Source of the DNA: CAVVYJ01 sp963752495
GTDB taxonomy: Bacteria; Pseudomonadota; Gammaproteobacteria; Burkholderiales; Methylophilaceae
Assembly: GCA_963752495.1 (NCBI GenBank)
Contig: CAVVYJ010000002.1
Span: 620,001 to 684,000, forward strand
Length of the DNA stretch: 64,000 nucleotides
Direction of reading: 5' to 3'
Part shown: positions 35,937 through 44,886 of the stretch, piece by piece
How the letters are laid out: every line of letters begins with the position of its first letter
Numbering within the stretch: the first letter of the stretch is position 1
Translations under genes and position numbers: made by a program
The notes under the pieces: generated by a model
What the model was told of the DNA's origin: nothing
The model's database searches: none
Seen by the model: only the letters and a program-made list of their open reading frames with translations

Positions 35937-36822
35937 ATGAAGACTATTAATGATTTTATCGGCAACACGCCACTAGTGGCCTTGCAGCGCATGCAAGGCA
36001 AAACTTCACAACACGATTTTGCTCAAACTGGAAGGCAATAATCCTGCGGGTTCGGTAAAAGATAGGCCTGCGCACAGCATGATTATGCATGCTGAGGCAC
36101 GTGGCGATATTAAGCCGGGTGATACGCTGATTGAGGCGACAAGCGGCAATACTGGCATTGCGCTTGCCATGGTAGCGGCCATGCGCGGCTATAAAATGGT
36201 GTTGGTAATGCCGGAGAATCAAAGTATAGAGCGCCGTCAAAGCATGAAAGCTTATGGCGCAGAGCTTGTGCTCACGCCGAAAGATGGCAGTATGGAACTG
36301 GCACGAGATGTTGCAATGAAAATGCAGGCCGAAGGTGAGGGCATTGTGCTCGACCAGTTTGGCAACAGTGATAATCCGCTCGCGCATTACGAGGGCACGG
36401 GGCCGGAGATATGGCGTGATACCGAAGGAAAAATCACGCATTTTGTTTCCAGCATGGGCACTACAGGCACGATTATGGGTACTTCTCGTTTTTTGAAAGA
36501 AAAAAATCCAAACATTAAAATCATCGGCGTACAGCCAGAAGAGGGTGCGCAAATTCCCGGCATCCGCAAATGGCCAGAGGAATATATGCCATCAATTTTT
36601 GATGCAAAACGTGTGGATGAATTGATTTATGTCGGTCAAAAAGAGGCAGAAAACACGACACGTAAACTCGCGACAGAAGAGGGTATATTTGCCGGAATTT
36701 CCAGTGGCGGTGCGCTTTATGCGGCGCTTCAGCTTAGTAAAAAAGTAGAGAATGCGGTTATTGTCAGCATCGTATGCGACCGTGGCGATCGCTATTTATC
36801 TACTGGGGTCTTCCCAGCCTAG
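35937..36822 (+). pseudogene. cysM: Cysteine synthase B, frameshifted near the N-terminus
   Basis: The ATG at 35937 gives MKTINDFIGNTPLVALQRMQ, the CysM start, then runs to an early stop. Omitting one base near 36009 joins it to NTILLKLEGNNPAGSVKDRPA, with the PLP lysine in SVKDR, and on to the normal C-terminus at 36822. The phosphate-binding loop ATSGNTGIALAM and GISSGGAL are intact. The joined protein has about 294 residues. CysM makes cysteine from O-acetylserine or O-phosphoserine with sulfide or thiosulfate. Its stop is one base from the ydbH-like ATG, so those genes are coupled. Confidence 0.88.
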
Positions 36823-36823
36823 C

Positions 36824-38611
36824 ATGCAGTTATGGCGCTTTTCTGCGTTTGTTTTATTCATGTTTTGCCAGTCTGTGCATGCGATTTCCAGCATCCAAAT
36901 TTCGGTGGATTCTGTCGATGCGCCTGCCGGCCAGCTTAAAAATGCAAAATTTCAGGTAGATTTAAAAGGTAAAGATCCTACGCTAAAATTAAGGGCGGAA
37001 GTTAAGCCCACCAACGAGCCAGCGTTTATGCCATTCGAGCTGCAATGCGGTTCTTTCGAAAATGATCAAATTGGCATTATCGATTGTAATGATGGCAGCA
37101 TCACTTCCAAGCATCTTAAAGCGCCGTTTTCGGTGCACTTTGTGAGCTTTCCCAATAATTTTTCTGCCAATATCGATTTCAAACAAGCCAATTTTAGTGA
37201 TGAGTCTGGCTTGCACGCGGGTGAAAAACTCACGGGGCAAATCAGGCTGGCTGCTAAAAAAGAGAAAGATACGTGGTACTGGGGCGGACTATTTAGCTGG
37301 ACTGAAGGTGAGCTATATTGGCAGCCATTTTATTTTGGCAAGGCGGGTAATGAATTTGCGATTAACGGCACTTTCAAACAACCAGATTTATATATTCAGG
37401 ATGCGAGCCTCCAGGTGAATGAGGTAGGCAAGATGAGCGCTAGCGCGCACATCAACACACAAAGCAAGGTGATTGAGGATATTAAAGTCAGCGCACAAGA
37501 AGTGGATTTTGCCGGCCTTTATAATATATTTTTAAAACCGACGTTAGAGAAATCCGCATTTGGAAATCTAGAAGTTTCCGGCAAAGCCAACTGGCAATTT
37601 GAGATTAAAAATCTGCAACCAACCAGTTTTGAGCTCAATTTAACCGATGCGAATATCACAGATAAAGCTGGAAAATTCGCGTTTAACCGCGTTAATGCGC
37701 ATATCCCGTGGGATTACGACAACCCAAAAAATATCACACTGGGCTATCAAAGCGGCTATTTACTCAATTTGCCGTTGCCCGAAACCAAACTGAATGCTGA
37801 AGTGAACCGCTATTCATTGACAGCACCAGAACTCACGCTGCCTATTTTAGATGGCGCTTTGCACTTTCAAGATGTCTCCGCCGCGTGGCTGGGCGAGAAC
37901 TGGGTGTGGCATTTGCGCATGGATTTAAAACCCATCACCATGAACGAGTTCAGTAAGGCGCTGGGCTGGCCTGAAATGCAGGGTAAAATCTCAGGCCAGG
38001 TTCCTTTGATTACTTATGCAAACAAGCAGCTTAATATGGATGGCGTCATGACCTTTAACGCGTTTAAAGGCTCGGTGAGCATGAGCAATCTGAAGATTGA
38101 TGACCCGCTGGGCGTGGTGCCCAGAATGTATGCCGATTTGGATATGCGCGACATCGATTTGGGCGATTTAACCCGCACTTTCAACTTTGGCGCGATTGAG
38201 GGCAAGCTGGAAGGCGATGTACATAATATGGAGCTGGAAAACTGGAAGCCTGTGCGTATGGATGCGCGCATACAAACTGCGGATGGCAAACATCTGAAAA
38301 AAATCTCGCAACGCGCCGTGGAGAATATCACTGCACTGGGCGGCGAGGGCACTGCGGCTGCCTTGCAGCGTACTTTTCTGCGGTTTTTTAAAGAATTTAA
38401 TTACGAAAAAATCGGCATGAGCTGCAAATTGCGCGAAGATATTTGCGAAATGGGCGGTGTGGAGTCAACCCCAACAGGGTTCGTTATCGTTAAAGGTAAA
38501 GGCATCCCTGCAGTTACAGTGAATGGTTATACAAAATATGTAAGCCTCAATGATTTATTGGGTAGAATAAAACGCATTACCGATAGCAACACCAAAATGA
38601 TAGTCAAATAA
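36824..38611 (+). CDS. ydbH: YdbH-like AsmA-family envelope protein
   Basis: I start at 36824, one base after the cysM stop, where MQLWRFSAFVLFMFCQSVHA forms a signal peptide. The 595-residue protein is mainly beta strands, with the YdbH C-terminal block (SGQVPLITYANKQLNMDGVMTFNAFKGSVSMSNL, then RTFLRFFKEFNYEKIGMSCKLREDICEMGG). It is shorter than the E. coli protein of about 880 residues. YdbH is one of three bridge proteins (with TamB and YhdP) that move phospholipids to the outer membrane. The next two genes are ynbE- and ydbL-like, the same trio as in enterobacteria, which supports the call. Confidence 0.85.
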   Translation: MQLWRFSAFVLFMFCQSVHAISSIQISVDSVDAPAGQLKNAKFQVDLKGKDPTLKLRAEVKPTNEPAFMPFELQCGSFENDQIGIIDCNDGSITSKHLKAPFSVHFVSFPNNFSANIDFKQANFSDESGLHAGEKLTGQIRLAAKKEKDTWYWGGLFSWTEGELYWQPFYFGKAGNEFAINGTFKQPDLYIQDASLQVNEVGKMSASAHINTQSKVIEDIKVSAQEVDFAGLYNIFLKPTLEKSAFGNLEVSGKANWQFEIKNLQPTSFELNLTDANITDKAGKFAFNRVNAHIPWDYDNPKNITLGYQSGYLLNLPLPETKLNAEVNRYSLTAPELTLPILDGALHFQDVSAAWLGENWVWHLRMDLKPITMNEFSKALGWPEMQGKISGQVPLITYANKQLNMDGVMTFNAFKGSVSMSNLKIDDPLGVVPRMYADLDMRDIDLGDLTRTFNFGAIEGKLEGDVHNMELENWKPVRMDARIQTADGKHLKKISQRAVENITALGGEGTAAALQRTFLRFFKEFNYEKIGMSCKLREDICEMGGVESTPTGFVIVKGKGIPAVTVNGYTKYVSLNDLLGRIKRITDSNTKMIVK

Positions 38612-38622
38612 GGACAAGAAAG

Positions 38623-38835
38623 ATGAAACGAAACATAGGGTTACTTTTATTGGCAAGCATGCTGGCGGCATGCGTCACCATTAATATTTACTTTCCTGCA
38701 GCGGCGGCAGAAAAAGCGGCAGACCAAATTATTGATGATGTTTGGCAGCTTAAAAATGGCCAAAACAAAGACGAGCCAAAAGCCGCACCACAACCCGCAG
38801 CGCCGCACCTGCGCCAGAACCTAAATAAGGGGTAA
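38623..38835 (+). CDS. ynbE: YnbE-like small lipoprotein
   Basis: The 70-residue product starts MKRNIGLLLLASMLAACVTINIYFPAAAAEKAADQI: a lipobox (LAAC) and the NIYFPAAAAEKAAD motif of YnbE. It lies 11 bases after ydbH and 4 bases before the ydbL-like gene. YnbE is an outer membrane lipoprotein that interacts with YdbH. The C-terminal frame may be shifted: one frame over, the end reads APAPEPK then stop at 38828, more natural than the annotated PHLRQNLNKG. Confidence 0.82.
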   Translation: MKRNIGLLLLASMLAACVTINIYFPAAAAEKAADQIIDDVWQLKNGQNKDEPKAAPQPAAPHLRQNLNKG

Positions 38836-38839
38836 CACA

Positions 38840-39258
38840 ATGAATAAATTAATAGTTTTTATATCGATGCTGCTAAGTTTGATTTACTGGCCAATTGGGC
38901 AAATGCAGCAGCAGATTTAGATATCAACACGCCTGCCATCAATGCGCTCAAGGCCAGCATGCAAGCGCGCCACAGCCAACTTGCACCGCACTACAATAGC
39001 GGGGCGATTGGGCTCACTAAAGATGGCTTAATTGCCGTGCATGATGCGACTGCGGTGCCGCTAAAAGATAGGCAAGGTATCAACGGCTTGGTGGCAGAAG
39101 AGAACGCAGACCGCACCAAACTTTATAAAGAAATCGCCAGTGCCAACAAACACCCCGAGTGGGAAGGAAGCATTCGCGATTCATTCGCAGGGCGCTGGAT
39201 AGATAAGGCGCAAGCGGGTTGGTGGTATCAGGGCGCGGGCGGTTGGGCGAAGAAGTAA
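38840..39258 (+). pseudogene. ydbL: YdbL-family (DUF1318) periplasmic protein, frameshifted in the signal peptide
   Basis: An ATG at 38840 gives a signal-like MNKLIVFISMLLSLIY and then a stop. Between about 38878 and 38915 a one-base shift joins it to ANAAADLDINTPAINALKASMQ, the YdbL domain, which runs to WWYQGAGGWAKK at 39258. The domain is intact (RHSQLAPHYNSGAIGLTKDG, RQGINGLVAEENADR). YdbL is the third member of the ydbH-ynbE-ydbL set and modulates the YdbH-YnbE interaction. Without the correction the only start is an internal ATG at 38959 with no signal peptide. Confidence 0.82.
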
Positions 39259-39333
39259 GCGTCTAAATTTGCTAATAGGTTGATTTTATTAATCTTTAGA
39301 AACAACAAAGCTTTCAATATTTAAGGGCTATGA

Positions 39334-39662
39334 ATGTATTCCGCAACATTTATTTTTGATAAAAAACAGTTCGATGAAGACTTTTATCTGCTTGACCGAG
39401 CAATAGCTGAAGTGGCAAAACAAACCCAGGTTACTTGGTGAGGAAACTTGGAAAAACCCTGAAACTGGACGGGTCTCAAACGTTTACTATTGGCAATCAA
39501 TGGATGGACTTCATGAGCTAATGAGACATCCCAAAAATCTGGAAGCTAAAGCAGCACAATCTCAATGGCTAAATGGCTATCAGGTCGTAATCTCTCAAGT
39601 TTTGCGACGCCTACGGCGATGGTGTAATTCCTCATCCAACGGCATCATTTATTAATAGTTAG
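39334..39662 (+). pseudogene. Antibiotic-biosynthesis-monooxygenase-like protein with several frameshifts
   Basis: AAGGG precedes the ATG at 39334. Frame 1 reads MYSATFIFDKKQFDEDFYLL then DRAIAEVAKQTQ; then GEETWKNPETGRVSNVYYWQ SMDGLHELMRHPKNLEAKAA follows in another frame, and YGDGVIPHPTASFINS in a third. Missing bases in the C run at 39425-39427 and the G pair at 39437-39438 would give TPGYLGEE, and one extra base near 39604-39612 accounts for the last shift. The joined protein of about 109 residues looks like a small ferredoxin-like ABM-fold protein. No single frame covers it. Function unknown. Confidence 0.65.
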
Positions 39663-39781
39663 TACAATTTGTACAATTAGTATTGCTTTACCACCCCAAT
39701 ATCCATGCGCCTTTCAGGGCAGTTATTTTAAATAGTTTCATCATAATTCCTTGAAATAACCCATAAATTCCGTCTTTTTCT

Positions 39782-39797
39782 TGGCTTAATTTTTGCT
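39782..39797 (+). promoter_or_regulatory. Sigma-54-type (-24/-12) promoter
   Basis: TGGC at 39782-39785 and TTGCT at 39793-39797 have the exact 16-base layout of the RpoN consensus (TGGCACG-N4-TTGCW), with the GG and GC pairs 10 bases apart. The predicted start is near 39808, 39 bases before the gene, and AAGGAG follows just before the ATG. No enhancer site was identified. Confidence 0.5.
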
Positions 39798-39846
39798 AGT
39801 GTTGAAATACACTAAAGCTAAATTAACGCTAGTTAAGGAGTGTTAG

Positions 39847-40323
39847 ATGGAAAGTAACGTCTTTGTATTCCCCACCTTTGGTAAGGCAATTACCTTGGAT
39901 GACCAAGGCATTTACTACACCTTAAACACCAGTACCGGCAAGATTCACAGCGTTTTTCAGCTGGTTTATGAAGATGACTGGTACCTGTGCAAATTGCAGA
40001 ACGATGGCGAACAAGACGAGGCGCGCTGGGCCGTGATGACAGAAAGCGCCGATTACACGCTGCAAAGTATGACCACCGACGAAATTAGACGACATTTCGC
40101 CAAACCTGAATATGCAGAACCCAAAGGCGCTTGGCAAGTGCTAAGAAACTCAAAGTTCGGCTTTGGAAAATTTACTCCCCTTAACCCAGATGAACCTGTG
40201 AGCTACGCCATGCTTTTGTTTACCGGTAACGAGATGCGCATGCCAATGCTGGTGCATAAGGTAGAAGAAGGTGCGCTAGAAATGCTGGAAGACGTGCCGG
40301 CACAAGAAATGGAATTTGCCTAA
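39847..40323 (+). CDS. Protein of unknown function behind a sigma-54-type promoter
   Basis: A 158-residue soluble protein with AAGGAG 6 bases before its ATG. It begins ESNVFVFPTFGKAITLDDQG and is acidic; it has aromatic strands (DDWYLCKLQND, ARWAVMTESADYTLQSM) and a YAMLLFTGNEMRMPMLVHKVE segment. No signal peptide or membrane helix is present and I recognise no family. It is a single-gene unit. The -24/-12 promoter suggests expression under nitrogen or another RpoN-dependent signal, which is inference. Confidence 0.8.
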   Translation: MESNVFVFPTFGKAITLDDQGIYYTLNTSTGKIHSVFQLVYEDDWYLCKLQNDGEQDEARWAVMTESADYTLQSMTTDEIRRHFAKPEYAEPKGAWQVLRNSKFGFGKFTPLNPDEPVSYAMLLFTGNEMRMPMLVHKVEEGALEMLEDVPAQEMEFA

Positions 40324-40383
40324 AGCTTTACCGGCTAACCATGCCGTCTATCCATGCCGCGCGACATTTGGTATGCTGTGCGC

Positions 40384-41157
40384 ATGACGCCAACGCTTGT
40401 TTTTGATATTGAAACCATTCCCGATACCGATGGCCTACGCGCCTTATTAGATGCGCCTTCTGGCGCATCGGATGAAGATATCGCCAACATCGCTTTTCAT
40501 CAACGCCGCCAAAAAAACGGTACGGATTTTCTGCCGTTACATCAACATAAAATCTGTGCGATTTCTTGCGCGCTGCGCGAAGGCAATCATTTTAGAGTGT
40601 GGACGCTGGGCGATGAAAATTCGACCGAGGCGGAAATTATTCAGCGTTTTTATGATGGAATTGATAAATATACGCCACAAATTGTGAGCTGGAATGGCGG
40701 CGGGTTCGATTTGCCTGTGCTGCATTATCGCGGCTTGATTCATGGTGTGAACGCCAGCCGCTATTGGGATTTGGGCGAAGACGACAAAGACTTTAAGTGG
40801 AACAATTACATCAGCCGCTACCACATGCGCCATACCGATTTGATGGATGTAATGGCGATGTACAACGCTCGCGCCAATGCACCATTAGACGAAATCGCCA
40901 AGCTGTGCGGCTTTCCGGGCAAGCTGGGTATGGATGGCAGCAAGGTTTGGGATGCTTATAAAGCAGGTAAGCTAGCCGAGATTCGCGATTATTGCGAGAC
41001 TGATGTCGCTAATACGCACTTGGTTTTTCTGCGCTTTCAGTTGATGCGTGGACATTTGAACGCACAATCGTACGCGCGCGAGATTGAATTGGTGCGCGAG
41101 ACCCTCGCAAGCTATAGCGGTAAACATTGGCAAGAATTTCTTGCCGCTTGGATTTAA
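40384..41157 (+). CDS. PolB-like 3'-5' exonuclease
   Basis: I prefer the ATG at 40384 because MTPTLVFDIETIPD is where the family begins; an ATG at 40354 would add 10 odd residues. The 257-residue protein has the DEDD exonuclease motifs: FDIETIPD (Exo I), SWNGGGFDLPVL (Exo II) and YCETDVANTHLVFLRF (Exo III). It matches the predicted exonucleases related to the proofreading domain of family B polymerases. The substrate is unknown; DNA repair or RNA trimming is possible. Confidence 0.87.
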   Translation: MTPTLVFDIETIPDTDGLRALLDAPSGASDEDIANIAFHQRRQKNGTDFLPLHQHKICAISCALREGNHFRVWTLGDENSTEAEIIQRFYDGIDKYTPQIVSWNGGGFDLPVLHYRGLIHGVNASRYWDLGEDDKDFKWNNYISRYHMRHTDLMDVMAMYNARANAPLDEIAKLCGFPGKLGMDGSKVWDAYKAGKLAEIRDYCETDVANTHLVFLRFQLMRGHLNAQSYAREIELVRETLASYSGKHWQEFLAAWI

Positions 41158-41214
41158 GTAGCTTGGCGAGCGTAATCAGCTAAAATAGCGCCTTTATCAG
41201 TTCTAAGGCATCAA

Positions 41215-42572
41215 GTGGCGCGTCGTAATCGTAGAAAATCCGAGCAAGCAGCTCTTCCCGTTGAAATTCAACCCGCAGTCATTGTTGAGTCGCTCGACCA
41301 AGAAGGCCGCGGCGTTGCGCACGTGGAAGGCAAAACCATTTTTATTGATGGTGCATTGCCAACTGAAAAAGTCACCTACCAACTTACCCGCAGCAAAAGT
41401 ACTTACGCGTTTGCCAACGTGGTAGAAGTTCTCAAGCAATCCAATTTACGCGTGACCCCTCAATGCCCGCATTATGGCCTTTGTGGCGGTTGCAAGCTTC
41501 AGCATTTGGATTTTGCAGGGCAAGTCGCAGCCAAACAACGTTTGCTCGAAAATGATTTAAAACATATCGGCAAAGTTAAACCGCAAAATATGTTGCCACC
41601 GCTGTATGGTCCTGCTTGGGGCTATCGTCACAAAGCGCGTTTGAGCGTGAAATTTGTGGCCAAAAAAGAGCGCGTGTTGGTGGGCTTTAACGAGAAGGCC
41701 ACACGATTTGTTGCGGATATGAATAGCTGCGAGGTGCTCACACCCGCTGTTTCTGCGCTCATTGTGCCGCTTCAGGAATTGATTTTGCAATTGAGCTTGC
41801 GCGATAAGATTCCGCAGTTGGAGCTGGCGGTTGGAGAAAATCAAACAATCGTCTTGATTTTCCGCATTATGGATGCCCTGCAGCCCAATGATGAAGAGCT
41901 TCTTAGAGCATTTGCAGACGAACATCAAGTAAACATTTGGACGCAAACCAAAGGCCCGGAAACAGTTAAACCGCTTTACCACGAATGCGGCAAATTGCAA
42001 TATTCATTGCCGGAATTTGGTTTGATTTATCCTTTCAAACCCAACGAATTTACCCAAGTGAATCCGCAAATCAACCAAGTGATGGTGCGCCGCGCCATGC
42101 AGTTATTAAGCCCGCAAGCAGGCGAGCGCATCGCTGATTTTTTCTGCGGCATTGGCAATTTTACTTTGCCAATTGCCCGTAGTGGCGCAACAGTATTGGG
42201 TTTGGAAGGTTTGCAGAATTTGGTCGAACGCGCAAAAGAAAGCGCAAGCTTGAACAAGATTACGAGAAAAACACGCAATTCGGTGTTTCGGATTTGTTTA
42301 AAATGACACCGGAAGCCCTGACAGGCTTGGGTAAATTCGATAAGTGGCTTATTGACCCGCCACGCGATGGTGCGTTTGAGTTGGTGAAAGCGATTACCAA
42401 TGAAAACGCACCGCAAAAAATCGTCTATGTGTCGTGCAACCCTGCCACATTGGCGCGCGATGCGGATATTTTAGTCAATGAGAAGGGCTACAGCCTAAGC
42501 GCAGCTGGTGTGATTAATATGTTCCCTCACACCACGCATGTGGAATCTATTGCCTGTTTTGAGAGAAATTAA
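41215..42572 (+). pseudogene. rlmD: 23S rRNA (uracil-1939-C5)-methyltransferase, frameshifted
   Basis: A GTG start at 41215 with AAGG upstream gives an N-terminal TRAM domain, the iron-sulfur cluster site CPHYGLCGGCKLQHL, and the SAM site ADFFCGIGNFTLPIARSG. Near 42255-42262 the frame is lost after ESASLN; one missing base restores DYEKNTQFGVSDLFKMTP, then DPPRDGAFELV and the catalytic Cys in YVSCNPATLARD, ending at 42572. The joined protein of about 452 residues is full length. RlmD methylates U1939 of 23S rRNA. Confidence 0.88.
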
Positions 42573-42976
42573 TCCTGACGAGTGCCAAAGAAATTAGCGT
42601 TCTTTTTCTTTGCATCAAGGCTATAAGCTGTTGTGCTGCCAACCGCCAGCAATAGCAGACCGCCCGCGATGGCGATATCTTTTAAGAACATAATCATTTG
42701 CATTTGATCGCCAAAGTTTTTGTGGAAAATAACCGCAGCGACGATACTGAAAATTGCCAGTGCTAATGCTGCAAGGCGTGTATGAAAGCCAATCGCAAGC
42801 GCTATTCCACCTAGCACTTCTAGGGCAATGGTAGGCCATAACAAAATGCCGGGGACGCCCATCGACTGCATATAGCCTGCTGTACCAGCAGGATCTTGAA
42901 TTTTACCTAAACCAGCAAGAACAAAAATAATTGCCAACATGATACGACCTGCGAGTTGAATAAGTCCGTTCACCAT
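42569..42976 (-). CDS. DoxX-family membrane protein
   Basis: The 135-residue protein has four helices and the DoxX pattern: LAGRIMLAIIFVLAGLGKIQDPAGTAGYMQS, then ALEVLGGIALAIGFHTRLAALALAIFS and FLKDIAIAGGLLLLAVG. The family is widespread and its role is unclear (thiosulfate:quinone oxidoreductase subunit in archaea, redox stress in others). It is a single gene, convergent with rlmD with a 4-base overlap of the stops. Confidence 0.88.
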   Translation of the reverse strand: MVNGLIQLAGRIMLAIIFVLAGLGKIQDPAGTAGYMQSMGVPGILLWPTIALEVLGGIALAIGFHTRLAALALAIFSIVAAVIFHKNFGDQMQMIMFLKDIAIAGGLLLLAVGSTTAYSLDAKKKNANFFGTRQD

Positions 42977-43133
42977 TTGCTCCTAGTTAGGCTGATTTAA
43001 GTTAAAGGCATCATAAACTTATCTAGCCATTATCGCAATCATCGCTGCCGTTGGCGATATTCATTACATTTGGCTATTAATACTTGCAGTAAATTAAAGA
43101 GTTTTTAGATAAGTGAATATTCAAGCGCACATC

Positions 43134-43149
43134 TGGCTTATTTATTGCT
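43134..43149 (+). promoter_or_regulatory. Sigma-54-type promoter of amt
   Basis: TGGC at 43134-43137 and TTGCT at 43145-43149 match the RpoN -24/-12 elements with correct 10-base spacing between GG and GC. The implied start near 43160 leaves a leader of about 110 bases. Ammonium transporter genes are classic NtrC/RpoN targets, which strengthens the call. I found no clear NtrC palindrome upstream. Confidence 0.62.
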
Positions 43150-43271
43150 TTTACGTAGCGGAGTATTCTGAACCACGCTTAATTAAATTGCTGTTAAGTA
43201 ATTTTATGCGAATAAATATAAACAGTAATTCCAATTAATCTATCAACTACATTTATTCCAGAGGAACCTTT

Positions 43272-44585
43272 ATGCCGCGAATCTGCGCGACGTCTTGCCT
43301 GTTATTTCTAGCTTTTTTCATTTTCCCAAGTATCAGTTTTGCCGCAGATGCATTGCAACCAGAAGTTTCCCACACCATATGGGTAGCCATTACTGGCGCG
43401 ATGGTGTTTTTAATGCAGGCAGGTTTTGCTTGTCTAGAAGGCGGCATGGCGCGTTCCAAAAACGTGGTCAACGTGATGATGAAAAACTACATGGATTTGT
43501 GCGTTGGCACATTGCTTTTTTGGCTGGTGGGCTACGGATTAATGTTTGGCTTGAATCCAAGCGGCTGGTTTGGTACCAGTTATTTTGCACTGGCGCGTGC
43601 ACCAAATTGGGATTACACGCTCATTTTCTTTCAGATCATGTTCGCGGCTACTGCCGCTACGATTGTAAGCGGCGCAATGGCGGAGCGCACCAATTATTTT
43701 GGCTATTTGATTGGCGCATGCATTATTACCGGCTTTATATATCCGATATTTGGCAGCTGGGCTTGGAATGAGCATGGCTGGCTAAAGCAAATGGGTTTTA
43801 TTGATTTTGCTGGCTCAACCGTGGTGCATTCGGTGGGCGGGTGGTGTGCGCTCGCAGGCATTATTTTGCTTGGGCCACGTTTAGGTAAATTTGGGGCAAG
43901 TGGCGAAGTACGTAGTCTGCCGGGTCACAATTTGAGCTTTGTAGCAATTGGCGGTTTTTTGCTTTGGTTTGGTTGGTTTGGTTTTAATGCAGGCAGCACT
44001 TTGGCTGCAGGCACTGACTTGGGGCATATTTTGCTTAATACGCATATGGCTGGTGCGGCAGGGGCGGTTGGTGCGGTATTGATGAGTGTAATCGTGCGAC
44101 AACCGATACTCATGACCAGCGCAGTGAATGGCAGTATTGCTGGCTTGGTTGCGATTACAGCGGGTTGCGCATCAATGGAAATTCCTTTTGCCACATTAAC
44201 GGGTTTGGTTGGCGGCGCAGTATCTGTGATAGGCGTTATTTGGTTAGAAAAACTGCGCTTGGATGATGTGGTTGGTGCAGTAGCTGTGCATGGCATTTGT
44301 GGCGCATGGGGCACGTTAGCAGCAGGGCTCTTTTTAACGGGAAATTTGTTTAATGCACATCAAATAATAGTACAGCTAATTGGTATTGGTGCTGCGTTTC
44401 TATGGGTGTTTGTTACATCTTACGCAATGTATTGGATTATTTCAAAAACGGTTGGTTTACGTGTGAGTGCAATGCACGAACAGCGTGGGTTGGATATTAC
44501 TGAACATGGTGAGATAGGTTACCCGGAATTTAATTACGAATCTGCTTATAGTGCAGACAAAATGAAAGATTTAGGAAAGCTATGA
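43272..44585 (+). CDS. amt: Ammonium transporter
   Basis: A 437-residue Amt/Mep protein. A signal peptide (LLFLAFFIFPSISFAA) is followed by eleven helices. Signature segments include VFLMQAGFACLEGGMARSKN, DFAGSTVVHSVGGWCALAG (first pore His), FLLWFGWFGFNAGS and VGAVAVHGICGAWGTLAAG (second pore His). It brings ammonium into the cell. No glnK/PII gene is adjacent, unlike the usual glnK-amtB pair. Its stop overlaps the next small gene by 4 bases. Confidence 0.95.
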   Translation: MPRICATSCLLFLAFFIFPSISFAADALQPEVSHTIWVAITGAMVFLMQAGFACLEGGMARSKNVVNVMMKNYMDLCVGTLLFWLVGYGLMFGLNPSGWFGTSYFALARAPNWDYTLIFFQIMFAATAATIVSGAMAERTNYFGYLIGACIITGFIYPIFGSWAWNEHGWLKQMGFIDFAGSTVVHSVGGWCALAGIILLGPRLGKFGASGEVRSLPGHNLSFVAIGGFLLWFGWFGFNAGSTLAAGTDLGHILLNTHMAGAAGAVGAVLMSVIVRQPILMTSAVNGSIAGLVAITAGCASMEIPFATLTGLVGGAVSVIGVIWLEKLRLDDVVGAVAVHGICGAWGTLAAGLFLTGNLFNAHQIIVQLIGIGAAFLWVFVTSYAMYWIISKTVGLRVSAMHEQRGLDITEHGEIGYPEFNYESAYSADKMKDLGKL

Positions 44586-44881
44586 TTTTTGGTGTTAAAG
44601 GAATTGAGAGCGAGCTAAAAAACCGTCGACGTGCAATTTATACGGGATTACGCCCATATTTTGATGATGCTGAGTTGATAGCTGTTGTGAAACTTTGGGA
44701 AGAAAAATATTCAGCAAAGCCCAAATATGCGTTTACCGAGTTTTTGTCTGTGATATGTCAAAACAAATCGTTAAAGGCACAGCGTACGAGTATTTTAAGT
44801 TCGATATTAGCAGCAGTAGATTTGCCTCTCAATCAGTTATTGCCAGATCCTTTTGATGAAAATCAGGCAGATCACTACTAA
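44582..44881 (+). CDS. Small protein of unknown function coupled to amt
   Basis: The 99-residue product overlaps the amt stop (ATGA), so it is translated with amt. It is soluble and helical, with a basic N-terminal patch (ELKNRRRAIYTGL), DDAELIAVVKLWEEKYSAKPKYAFTE in the middle and an acidic end (DPFDENQADHY). It has no match to PII proteins or other ammonium transport regulators that I can see. The coupling suggests a link to ammonium uptake, which is inference. Confidence 0.78.
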   Translation: MIFGVKGIESELKNRRRAIYTGLRPYFDDAELIAVVKLWEEKYSAKPKYAFTEFLSVICQNKSLKAQRTSILSSILAAVDLPLNQLLPDPFDENQADHY

Positions 44882-44886
44882 AGTTA

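Noticed and set aside
35956..36552. A 198-residue open frame on the minus strand opposite cysM
   Set aside because: It lies wholly antisense to a clear cysM sequence, has a His/Arg/Phe-rich composition typical of a shadow frame and no ribosome site.
43071..43088. A second TGGC...TTGCA pair upstream of amt
   Set aside because: The spacing is two bases too long for sigma-54; the site at 43134-43149 has the right spacing and lies nearer the gene.
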